From the NCBI RefSeq assembly GCF_007827975.1, contig NZ_VITT01000012.1: a stretch of DNA of 64,000 nucleotides; one strand, given 5' to 3'. A program made the translations under genes and the position numbers. The notes under the pieces were generated by a model. That model was given only the letters and a program-made list of their open reading frames with translations. It was not told the DNA's origin and ran no database searches. Shown here piece by piece: positions 26,009 to 34,092 of this stretch; the stretch's first letter is position 1, and each line of letters begins with the position of its first letter. The DNA comes from Nitrospirillum viridazoti (GTDB lineage Bacteria; Pseudomonadota; Alphaproteobacteria; Azospirillales; Azospirillaceae).

Positions 26009-27658
26009 CTATTGCGGAATCATGCCGGTGAAGACATAGGCCTGCAGCAGGGTGATCACGCCCACGATGCAGACGAAGAAGAGGCTGTGCTTCAGCGTGA
26101 AGCGCAGCAGGTTGGACTCGCTGCCCACCAGGCCCACGGCGGCGCAGGCCACCGCAATGCTTTGCGGGGAAATCATCTTGCCCGTGACGCCGCCGCTGCT
26201 GTTGGCGGCCACCAGCAACAGGTCGGAGACGCCCAGCTGTTGCGCCGTCGTGGCCTGCAAGGCGCCGAACAGGGCGTTGCTTGATGTGTCCGACCCGGTC
26301 AGGAACACGCCCAGCCAGCCCAGGATGGGGGAGAAGAAGGGGAAGCCCTTTCCCGCCTCCGCCAAGGTCAGCGCCAGGGTGGAGGACAGGCCGGAATAGT
26401 TGGCGATGTAGGCGAAGGCCAGCACGGAGCCGATGGTGTACATGGGCCATTTCAGCTCCACCAGCGTCTCTCCGAACGTGGCCAGCGCCTTGCCCGGGCC
26501 ATAGCGCAGCACGATCATGCTGAGGATGGCGGAGATGAGGATGGCGGTGCCGGTGGCGGCCAGCAGGTCCAGCTTGTACTGCGCGGCATAGGGCGTGGCC
26601 TTGGCGACGATGGGCGCCACCTTGGTCACCATGTTGTGCAGGCTGGGCACGTCGAAGAGGAACACCGTGTCCGCCAGGGTGCCGCCCTTGCCGAACAGGG
26701 CCTTGAAGGGCTTCAGGCTCCAGATTGTCACGATGACGGTGAGGATGAGGAAGGGTGACCACGCCTTCAGGATCTGGCCGCCGGTATAGGCGTGCGCGCC
26801 GCGCTCCTCCGCCGTCTCCTGGTCCTTGAAACGGAAGATGGTCTTGGGCTTCCAGAACTTCAGGAACACGGTCAGGCACAGCAGGCTGATGAGGGCGGAG
26901 ATGATGTCCGGCAGCTCGGCCCCGATGTAGTTGGAGGTGAAGTACTGGCTGACGGCGAAGCTGAGCCCCGTCACCAGGATGGCGGGCCAGGTTTCCTTTA
27001 CGCCCTTGAACCCGTCCATGATGAAGACCAGCCAGAAGGGCACGAACACCGACAGGGCCGGAAGCTGCCGCCCGGTCATGGCCGCCACCTTGTAGACGTC
27101 CAGGCCCGACACCTGGGCGCCGACGATGACGGGCGTGCCCATGGCGCCGAAGGCCACGGGCGCGGTGTTGGCGATGAGGCAGAGGCCGGCGGCGTAGAGC
27201 GGGTTGAAGCCCAGCCCGGCCAGGATGGCGGCGGTGATGGCCACCGGCGCGCCGAAGCCGGCCGCCCCTTCCAGGAAGGCGCCGAAGGCGAAGCCCACCA
27301 TCAGCATCTGCAGGCGCTGGTCCTCGGTGATGGAGATGACGCTGGCGCGGATGATGTCGAACTGCCCCGTCTTCACCGTGATCTTGTACAGGAAGACGGC
27401 CGCCACGATGATCCAGGCGATGGGCCACAGGCCGTAGAAGAAGCCGTAGACCACGGCGGCGATGGCCGAGGACGCCGGCATGCCATAGGCGGCGATGGCG
27501 ATGATCAGGGCCAGCAGCACGGTCAGCGTGCCGGCGACGTAGCCCTTCAGCCGTAGCACGGCCAGCGCCACCAAAAAGAAAACGATGGGCAGCACCGCGA
27601 CCAGCGCGGACACCACCATGTTCCCAAACGGGTCATAGACCTGGACCCAAGGCTGCAT
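26009..27658 (-). CDS. lldP: L-lactate permease
   Basis: 549 residues, the normal length for LldP/LctP lactate:proton symporters in the inner membrane. About a dozen hydrophobic helices are visible from VVSALVAVLPIVFFLVALAVL at the N-terminus to FFVCIVGVITLLQAYVFTGM at the end. Family motifs include FLEGAAGFGAPVAITAAIL, NTAPVAFGAMGTPVIV, GSDTSSNALFGALQ and NSSGGVTGKMISPQSIAVA. The ATG at 27658 follows GGGGGGAAGG. It is divergent from lldEFG, with shared operators between, so it supplies lactate to the oxidation enzymes next to it. Confidence 0.95.
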   Translation of the reverse strand: MQPWVQVYDPFGNMVVSALVAVLPIVFFLVALAVLRLKGYVAGTLTVLLALIIAIAAYGMPASSAIAAVVYGFFYGLWPIAWIIVAAVFLYKITVKTGQFDIIRASVISITEDQRLQMLMVGFAFGAFLEGAAGFGAPVAITAAILAGLGFNPLYAAGLCLIANTAPVAFGAMGTPVIVGAQVSGLDVYKVAAMTGRQLPALSVFVPFWLVFIMDGFKGVKETWPAILVTGLSFAVSQYFTSNYIGAELPDIISALISLLCLTVFLKFWKPKTIFRFKDQETAEERGAHAYTGGQILKAWSPFLILTVIVTIWSLKPFKALFGKGGTLADTVFLFDVPSLHNMVTKVAPIVAKATPYAAQYKLDLLAATGTAILISAILSMIVLRYGPGKALATFGETLVELKWPMYTIGSVLAFAYIANYSGLSSTLALTLAEAGKGFPFFSPILGWLGVFLTGSDTSSNALFGALQATTAQQLGVSDLLLVAANSSGGVTGKMISPQSIAVACAAVGLVGSESNLLRFTLKHSLFFVCIVGVITLLQAYVFTGMIPQ

Positions 27659-27827
27659 GGCCTTCCCCCCTATTTGTTGTCGTGTCGAAACCAGGCGGAA
27701 CGCGTAAGGCGGCGCGGGATCGGGATGCCGCCGGTGCCCGCCGGCGTTCTGTCGTCCTCCCCACGCGCTGGTATCGGTCGGGCGCGCTATTCAGGCGTCC
27801 CGGGTATCTCCCGGGTTGGTGTCTCCT

Positions 27828-27846
27828 TGGTCAAATTACTGTACCA
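27828..27846. promoter_or_regulatory. Lactate-regulon operator, permease side
   Basis: TGGTCAAATTACTGTACCA keeps the outer TGGT...ACCA of the palindrome and its left half matches the consensus TGGTCAAAT exactly. It lies 170 bases upstream of the permease start. Confidence 0.6.
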
Positions 27847-28043
27847 TGGACGTAATGATGGATAACCCGCGCGCCGGGCGGGCGCAAACGGAAAAGATGG
27901 CCCTAATCCAAGGTCTTGGTTAACCCGGTTACCTGTCGGCCGATCCGCCTAGGGGAGAAGGCCGGCCAAGGCCGCCGGGGTTAAGCCGCTGAATGATTTG
28001 GCCTTCCCTTGCGCCGGAAGGGTGGGCCGCCGCCGACCCCAGC

Positions 28044-28062
28044 TGGTAAAATGATTTGACCA
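28044..28062. promoter_or_regulatory. Lactate-regulon operator, lldE side
   Basis: TGGTAAAATGATTTGACCA is a near-perfect palindrome (8 of 9 positions symmetric about G28053). It lies 92 bases upstream of the lldE start. It fixes the consensus TGGTCAAAT-N-ATTTGACCA. Confidence 0.7.
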
Positions 28063-28153
28063 AAACTATCCCCTGGTAAAATATGGCGCCGACAATTTCC
28101 CCAGGACGAAGGCAAGCCGCGTCCCGGGGCAGCATCCTGGGAGGGACGGGCCT

Positions 28154-28972
28154 TTGACCACCACGAACCCGGCAACCGCGAATGGGGCAGCCACAAATGG
28201 GGGCGCCGCGAATGGGGCAGCCGCGACCCCGAAGGCCCGGCCGGACACGGTCTATTTCTTCGGCACCTGCCTGGTGGACATGCTGTACCCCGAGGCCGGG
28301 CTGGCCGGCATGGATCTGCTGCGCCACGCCGGCGTGCGCGTGGTGTTCCCGGAGGGGCAGAGCTGCTGCGGCCAGCCGGCGCGCAACTCCGGCTATGTCG
28401 AGGAGGCGCGCGAGGTGGCGCGGGCGCAGCTGGACGCCTTCCCCGGCGACATCCCCATCGTGGTGCCCTCCGGCTCCTGCGCCGGCATGATGAAGACCCA
28501 TTACGCCCACCTGTTCGAGGGCGACCCCGACCAGCCGCGCGCCATCGCCTTCGCCGCCCGCATCCATGAGCTGACGGCCTTCCTGGTCAACGTGCTGGGC
28601 GTCACGCTGGCGGACAAGGGCGCGCCCGTCACCGTCACCTGGCACCCGTCCTGCCATTCCCTGCGCGAGATGGGCGTGGGGGACGAGCCCAAGGCCCTGC
28701 TGCGCCAGCTGGCCAACGTCACCCTGGTGGAAAACAAGCGGGAGCGGGAGTGCTGCGGCTTCGGCGGCACCTTCGCCGTGCGCCAGACAGCGGTGTCCAC
28801 CGCCATGGTGACGGACAAGCTGGCCAGCGTGCGCGAGACCGGCGCCGGCACCCTGCTGTCGGGCGATTGCGGCTGCCTGATGAACATCGGCGGCCATGCA
28901 GAGAAGGTGGGCGACGGCACCCGCTGCCGCCATATCGCGGAATTCCTGATGGAGCGCTGTCATGGCGCCTGA
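28154..28972 (+). CDS. lldE: L-lactate oxidation subunit LldE/LutA (CCG-domain Fe-S protein)
   Basis: 272 residues. Two cysteine-rich CCG-type motifs are visible: GQSCCGQPARNSGY (about 73-86) and ECCGFGGTF (about 199-207), with WHPSCHSLREMG between them. With LldF and LldG it forms the flavin-free, iron-sulfur lactate dehydrogenase that feeds electrons to the quinone pool. The TTG start is supported by GGGAGGG seven bases upstream. It gives an unusual N-terminal extension of about 30 residues made of Ala/Asn/Gly repeats before the conserved TVYFFGTCLVDMLYP. The stop overlaps the lldF start. Confidence 0.9.
   Translation: MTTTNPATANGAATNGGAANGAAATPKARPDTVYFFGTCLVDMLYPEAGLAGMDLLRHAGVRVVFPEGQSCCGQPARNSGYVEEAREVARAQLDAFPGDIPIVVPSGSCAGMMKTHYAHLFEGDPDQPRAIAFAARIHELTAFLVNVLGVTLADKGAPVTVTWHPSCHSLREMGVGDEPKALLRQLANVTLVENKRERECCGFGGTFAVRQTAVSTAMVTDKLASVRETGAGTLLSGDCGCLMNIGGHAEKVGDGTRCRHIAEFLMERCHGA
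28174..28226 (+). repeat. Short imperfect repeat encoding the Ala/Asn extension of LldE
   Basis: The unit GCGAATGGGGCAGCC recurs in slightly changed forms three times, giving a low-complexity Asn-Gly-Ala-Ala stretch. Confidence 0.6.
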
Positions 28973-30428
28973 TGGAGAGAACCACGGCCCCCGTTTTGCC
29001 GAGCGCGCGCCCGACGCGCTGAACAACCCGCAACTGCGCCGCAACTTCCGCCGGGCCATGGACGGCCTGATGGCCAAGCGCGCCGCCCAGTTCCCCGACC
29101 CGGCCTATTGGGCGGAGTTGCGGGAACGGGGTGCGGCCGTGAAGGCCCGTGCCCTGGCCAAGCTGCCGGACCTGCTGGAGCGGCTGGAGGCCAAGCTGAC
29201 CGCCAACGGCGTCCAGGTGCATTGGGCCGAGACGACGGAGGAGGCCAACGCCATCGTCCTGGGCATCCTGCAACAGGCCGGCGCCCGCACCGTCATCAAG
29301 GGCAAGTCCATGGTGTCGGAGGAGATGCACCTGAACGCCCATCTGGAGCGGCATGGCATCGAGGCGGTGGAGTCCGACCTGGGCGAATACATCATCCAAC
29401 TGGCGGGGGAAACGCCGTCCCACATCGTCATGCCCTGCATCCACAAGAACAAGGATGAGATTTCGGACCTGTTCGCGGAGAAGATCCCGGGCCTGGAACG
29501 CACCGGCGACGTGGATGAGCTGACCGCCGCCGCCCGCCGCGTCCTGCGCGAACGCTTCGCCACCGCCGACGCCGGCATCTCCGGCGTCAATTTCGCGGTG
29601 GCGGAGACGGGCACCCTGGTGCTGATCGAGAATGAGGGCAACGGCCGCCTGTCCACCACCCTGCCGCCGCTGCACATCGCCGTGACCGGCATCGAGAAGG
29701 TGGTGGAGACCCTGGACGACATCCCGCCCCTGCTGGCCCTGCTGCCCCGCTCCGCCACCGGGCAGCCCATCACCACCTACGTCAACATGATCAGCAGCCC
29801 CCGGAAAGCCGGGGAGAAGGATGGCCCCACGGCCGTGCACCTGGTGCTGCTGGATGCAGGGCGCAGCCGCGTCTACCAGGATGTGGAACTGGCGGACACG
29901 CTGCGCTGCATCCGCTGTGCCGCCTGCATGAACCACTGCCCGGTCTACACCCGCGTCGGCGGCCACACCTACAACGCCATCTATCCCGGCCCCATCGGCA
30001 AGATCCTGACGCCGCAGTTGCAGGGCCTGGACGCCGCCGGCGACCAGCCCCACGCCTCCACCCTGTGCAACGCCTGCGCGGAGGTCTGCCCGGTCAAGAT
30101 CCCCATCCCCGACCTGTTGGTGCGCCTGCGCCGCGAGGCGGTGCGGCCGACCGAGGGGCCGGCCACGCATCTGCCCGTGGTCAAGGATGGCGGGGCGGAG
30201 CGGTCGTGGACGGAAAGCCTGGTCTGGGCCGGCTGGCGCCTGGTTTATACCCGGCCACTGCTGTACCGCATGGTCACCCGCGCCCTGGCCTGGGGCGGCA
30301 ACTGGGTGCCGGCCGACGCCCCGCTGATGCGCGACTGGACGAAGGCGCGGGCCAAGCCCCGCTTCAAGCCCCGCACCCTGCATGACCTGGCGCGCGAGCG
30401 CGGCTATTTGAACGAGGTGCCGAAATGA
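28962..30428 (+). CDS. lldF: L-lactate oxidation subunit LldF/LutB (ferredoxin-like)
   Basis: 488 residues. The N-terminal LUD domain has VIKGKSMVSEEMHLNAHLERHGIEAVESDLGEYIIQL and FAVAETGTLVLIENEGNGRL. Two [4Fe-4S] motifs follow: CIRCAACMNHCPVY (about residue 315) and CNACAEVCPVKIPIPDLL (about 369). It is the electron-carrying core of the LldEFG complex. The ATG overlaps the end of lldE, and the stop overlaps the start of lldG (ATGA), so translation is coupled. Confidence 0.94.
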   Translation: MAPDGENHGPRFAERAPDALNNPQLRRNFRRAMDGLMAKRAAQFPDPAYWAELRERGAAVKARALAKLPDLLERLEAKLTANGVQVHWAETTEEANAIVLGILQQAGARTVIKGKSMVSEEMHLNAHLERHGIEAVESDLGEYIIQLAGETPSHIVMPCIHKNKDEISDLFAEKIPGLERTGDVDELTAAARRVLRERFATADAGISGVNFAVAETGTLVLIENEGNGRLSTTLPPLHIAVTGIEKVVETLDDIPPLLALLPRSATGQPITTYVNMISSPRKAGEKDGPTAVHLVLLDAGRSRVYQDVELADTLRCIRCAACMNHCPVYTRVGGHTYNAIYPGPIGKILTPQLQGLDAAGDQPHASTLCNACAEVCPVKIPIPDLLVRLRREAVRPTEGPATHLPVVKDGGAERSWTESLVWAGWRLVYTRPLLYRMVTRALAWGGNWVPADAPLMRDWTKARAKPRFKPRTLHDLARERGYLNEVPK

Positions 30429-31075
30429 GCGCCCGCGCCACTATCCTGGGCCGCCTGAAGGCCGCCCCCGGCCGCCCCGGCCCCGACCTGCCGCCCTGGA
30501 CGCCGCCCACCTACGCGGACAAGCTGGCCCGCTTCCGCCAGATGGCGGAGGCCAACCATGCCGAGATCCACGACGTGACGGCGGAGACCTGGCCGGAGCG
30601 GCTGGCCACCCTGCTGAACAACCGGGGCGTGGGGCGCCTGATGGTCGCCCCCGGCACGCCGCGCGGCGACACCCTGCTGCGGGCGGCGGCCCAGGGCGTA
30701 CCCCTGCCCGCCCTGGTGCCCTATGACCAGTCGGTGGAAATGTTGAAGGACACGCTGGTGCACCAGGTGGATGCCGGCCTGACCGGCACGCGCGGCGCCA
30801 TCGCCGAGACGGGCACCCTGATCCTGTGGCCGACGGCCCAGGAGCCGCGCCTGCTGTCGCTGCTGCCGCCCCTGCACATCGCTGTGCTGGAGGAGGACAC
30901 GCTGCACGACACGCTGGCGGCGGTGGTGCGGGACCAGGGCTGGGCGGCGGGCATGCCCACCAATGCCCTGTTGATTTCCGGCCCGTCCAAGACATCCGAT
31001 ATCGAGCAGACCTTGGCCTATGGCGTCCATGGGCCCAAGGAGCTGATCGTCCTGCTGATTAGAAAAGGGGAGTAA
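30425..31075 (+). CDS. lldG: L-lactate oxidation subunit LldG/LutC (LUD domain)
   Basis: 216 residues with a LUD domain. The segment GTRGAIAETGTLILWPTAQEPRLLSLLPPLHIAVLEE and the C-terminal ALLISGPSKTSDIEQTLAYGVHGPKELIVLLI are family hallmarks. It completes the LldEFG lactate dehydrogenase. It starts within the last codon of lldF and ends 6 bases before the dehydrogenase gene. Confidence 0.93.
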   Translation: MSARATILGRLKAAPGRPGPDLPPWTPPTYADKLARFRQMAEANHAEIHDVTAETWPERLATLLNNRGVGRLMVAPGTPRGDTLLRAAAQGVPLPALVPYDQSVEMLKDTLVHQVDAGLTGTRGAIAETGTLILWPTAQEPRLLSLLPPLHIAVLEEDTLHDTLAAVVRDQGWAAGMPTNALLISGPSKTSDIEQTLAYGVHGPKELIVLLIRKGE

Positions 31076-31081
31076 CGGGTC

Positions 31082-33934
31082 ATGCCGGACAGCACGCTGG
31101 ACCCTGTCCTCACCCGCGATTACGAGAGCTTGCGCGCCGAGCTGGCGGGCGTGGTGCCGGCGGACCGGCTGATCACCGACCCGCTGCGCCGCCTGGCCTA
31201 TGGCACGGACGCCAGCTTCTACCGCCTGGTCCCTAAGCTGGTGGTGCGGGTGGACAACGAGGCGGAGGTGAGCCAGGTGCTGGCCGCCTGCCGCCGGCAC
31301 AACACGCCCGTCACCTTTCGCGCCGCCGGCACCTCCCTCTCCGGCCAGGCCATCACCGACAGCCTGCTGATGGTGCTGGGCGACGGCTGGCACCGCTCCG
31401 TCATCAATGACGACGGCAGCGTCATCAAGGTGCAGCCCGGCATCATCGGGGCGGAGGTCAACCGCCGGCTGGCGCCCTATGGCCGCAAGATCGGGCCGGA
31501 CCCGGCCTCCATCGAGAGCTGCAAGATCGGCGGCATCGCCGCCAACAACTCGTCGGGCATGTGCTGCGGCACCCACGAGAACACCTACAAGACCATGCTG
31601 TCGCTGCGCTTCATGCTGGCCGACGGCACCCTGGTCGACACTGGCGACGCCGCCAGCGTGGCATCCTTCCGCGTCAGCCATGCCGACCTGCTGGCCAAGC
31701 TGGAGGAGATGGGCCGGCGGGTGCGGGAGGATGAGGCGCTGGCCAACCGCATCCGGCGCAAGTTCGCCATCAAGAACACCACCGGCTACAGCCTGAACGC
31801 CCTGGTCGACTACCAGGACCCGGTGGACATCCTGGCCCACCTCCTGATCGGGTCGGAGGGCACGCTGGGCTTCATCGCGGAGGTCACCTACCGCACCGTG
31901 CCGGAACTGGCGGACAAGGCCAGCGCCCTGCTGCTGTTCCCCGACATCGTCGAGGCCGGGCGCGCCGCCTGCCTGCTGAACGGCGGGCCGGTGGCAGCGG
32001 TGGAACTGATGGACCGCGCCAGCCTGCGCAGCGCCAAGGGCCAGCCCGGACTGCCGCCCGAGATCGACAGCATGGGCGAGGACGTCGCCTCCCTGCTGGT
32101 GGAAACCCGCGCCGTCAGCCCGGAGGCCTTGCGCCAGAACATCGCCGCCATCGAGGGGCTGCTGGCCGGGGTCACCCTGCTGCGGCCCCCGGCCTTCACC
32201 ACCGACGCGGCCGAATACACCAAGCTGTGGAAGATCAGGAAGGGCCTGATCCCCACCATCGGCGCCATGCGCCAGACCGGCACCAGCGTCATCATCGAGG
32301 ACGTGGCCTTCCGCATCGAGGATCTGGCCGACGCCTGCCACGACATGCGGGCGCTGTTCGACAAGCACGGCTACCCCGACGCCATCCTCATGGGCCACGC
32401 CCTGGCCGGCAACCTGCACTTCGTCTTCGCCCAGGATTTCAGCACCGAGGCGGAGATCGAGCGCCACGCCCGCTTCATGGACGAGATGGTCCACATCGTG
32501 GTGGAGAAGTACGACGGCTCGTTGAAGGCGGAGCACGGCACCGGCCGCAACATGGCCCCCTTCGTCGAGCTGGAATGGGGCAAGGCGGCCACGGCGCTGA
32601 TGTGGGAGATCAAGCGCCTGCTGGACCCGGCCAACCTGCTGAACCCCGGCGTGCTGCTGAACACCAACCCGCGCCTGCACCTGGAGAACCTGAAGCCCCT
32701 GCCGCCGGCGCACACCATCGTCGACACCTGCATGGAGTGCGGCTTCTGCGAGAAGATGTGCCCCTCGCACGGCATGACGCTGAGCCCGCGCCAGCGCATC
32801 ACCGGCCTGCGCGAGATCGCGCGGCTGACGGCCCTGGGGGATGCTGGACGTGATCCGGCAACGGAGCTGCGGGACCTCTATGACCACCACGCCATCGACA
32901 CCTGTGCCGCCTGCGGCCTGTGCGCCACCGCCTGCCCCGTGGGCATCGAGACGGGGCAGCTGACCAAGGCCCTGCGCGGCAAGCGCCACGGGCCGATGGC
33001 CCGCACCCTGGCCGGCCTGATGGCCCGCCATTACGGCACCGTGCTGGCCGCCACGCGCGGCGCCCTGAACCTGGTGGCCCTGGCCGGGCAGGCTGTGGGG
33101 CCGAAGAAGGTGGCCAGCCTGGCGGCCCATGCCCGCAAGCTGTCGGGCGACCGCCTGCCCCATGCCGGCCCCAACCTGCCGGAGGGGGCCAGCATGGCCT
33201 GGCTGAAGGACCTGCCGCCCCCCACCGCGGCAGGGGATCCGGTGGTCTACCTGGCCGCCTGCGCCGGCCGCACCTTCGGGCCGGCGGTGGAGGATGGGGA
33301 GGCCGATCCCCTGCCCGCCGTCACCCTGCGGGTGCTGGAGCGCGCGGGCTTCCGCGCCATCGTGCCGGACAACCTGCCCAACCTGTGCTGCGGCCTGGCC
33401 TTCGAGTCCGAAGGCATGAAGGAGGCGGCGGACGCCAAGGGGGCGGAGATGGAGGCGGCGCTGAAGGCCACCAGCGACAATGGCCGCATCCCCATCGTCA
33501 TGGACGCCAGCGCCTGCACCCAGCGCATGAAGGCCCACCTGGCCGGCCGCCTGCCGGTGAAGGATCTGGTGGAGTTCCTGGCGCAGGACGCCCTGCCCCG
33601 CCTGACGCCCACGCCGCAGGCGGAACCCGTGCTGCTGCACCTGAACTGTGCGGCCCGCAAGATGGGCATAGACCCGCAGGCCGCCACCGTGGCCAAGGCC
33701 TGCGCCAGCACCGTGGTGGTGCCGGAGCGGGTGGGCTGCTGCGGTTTCGCCGGCGACAAGGGCTTCGTGGAGCCGGAACTGAACGACCACGCCCTGCGCT
33801 TCCTGGCCCCCCAGGTGCCGGTGGGCTGCGAGGCGGGATACTCCAGCAACCGGACGTGCGAGATCGGCCTGGCCGACCATGCCGGCGTGCCCTATCGCCA
33901 TCTGGTCTATCTGGTCGATCGGGCCACGCGGTGA
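31082..33934 (+). CDS. dld: D-lactate dehydrogenase, Dld-II type (FAD plus Fe-S domains)
   Basis: 950 residues, the size of Dld-II/YdiJ-type oxidoreductases. N-terminal FAD-binding PCMH domain: PVTFRAAGTSLSGQAITD and GPDPASIESCKIGGIAANNSSGM (about 75-165). FAD-oxidase C domain: about 270-540, with HALAGNLHFVF and HGTGRNMAPFVELEWG. Ferredoxin motifs: CMECGFCEKMCP (about 550) and CAACGLCATACPVG (about 611). CCG-type motifs: LCCGLAFESEGM (about 770) and GCCGFAGDKGF (about 885). It would oxidise D-lactate to pyruvate at the membrane. A related 2-hydroxy acid such as 2-hydroxyglutarate cannot be excluded. Operon with lldEFG, so both lactate enantiomers appear covered. Confidence 0.88.
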   Translation: MPDSTLDPVLTRDYESLRAELAGVVPADRLITDPLRRLAYGTDASFYRLVPKLVVRVDNEAEVSQVLAACRRHNTPVTFRAAGTSLSGQAITDSLLMVLGDGWHRSVINDDGSVIKVQPGIIGAEVNRRLAPYGRKIGPDPASIESCKIGGIAANNSSGMCCGTHENTYKTMLSLRFMLADGTLVDTGDAASVASFRVSHADLLAKLEEMGRRVREDEALANRIRRKFAIKNTTGYSLNALVDYQDPVDILAHLLIGSEGTLGFIAEVTYRTVPELADKASALLLFPDIVEAGRAACLLNGGPVAAVELMDRASLRSAKGQPGLPPEIDSMGEDVASLLVETRAVSPEALRQNIAAIEGLLAGVTLLRPPAFTTDAAEYTKLWKIRKGLIPTIGAMRQTGTSVIIEDVAFRIEDLADACHDMRALFDKHGYPDAILMGHALAGNLHFVFAQDFSTEAEIERHARFMDEMVHIVVEKYDGSLKAEHGTGRNMAPFVELEWGKAATALMWEIKRLLDPANLLNPGVLLNTNPRLHLENLKPLPPAHTIVDTCMECGFCEKMCPSHGMTLSPRQRITGLREIARLTALGDAGRDPATELRDLYDHHAIDTCAACGLCATACPVGIETGQLTKALRGKRHGPMARTLAGLMARHYGTVLAATRGALNLVALAGQAVGPKKVASLAAHARKLSGDRLPHAGPNLPEGASMAWLKDLPPPTAAGDPVVYLAACAGRTFGPAVEDGEADPLPAVTLRVLERAGFRAIVPDNLPNLCCGLAFESEGMKEAADAKGAEMEAALKATSDNGRIPIVMDASACTQRMKAHLAGRLPVKDLVEFLAQDALPRLTPTPQAEPVLLHLNCAARKMGIDPQAATVAKACASTVVVPERVGCCGFAGDKGFVEPELNDHALRFLAPQVPVGCEAGYSSNRTCEIGLADHAGVPYRHLVYLVDRATR

Positions 33935-34092
33935 CGGGTCCCAAAGGCGCTATGTCGCCCCCGGCACTTCCGCACCGTTGACGGCGACCCCGCCGCCCCC
34001 TACCCATATCGGGCGTCGAAAAACAGTGCGTCATAAATCCGCGATGGCCGGCCAAGGCCACGCATGAGCGAGAGAAATCAGGGGAGAGGACC

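Larger units (their letters stand above)
27659..28153. promoter_or_regulatory. Divergent promoter region of the lactate locus
   Basis: This 495-base gap holds no convincing gene. It holds two copies of the 19-base palindrome also found before the GntR gene (27828-27846 and 28044-28062) and one half-site TGGTAAAAT (28074-28082). A similar fragment AATGATTTGGCC is near 27992. Promoters for both directions must lie here, but I could not pick them with confidence. Confidence 0.6.

Noticed and set aside
30404..33901. 1165-residue minus-strand frame
   Set aside because: Lies antisense to lldG and dld, which are clearly real; its His/Gln/Gly-rich translation has no family features.
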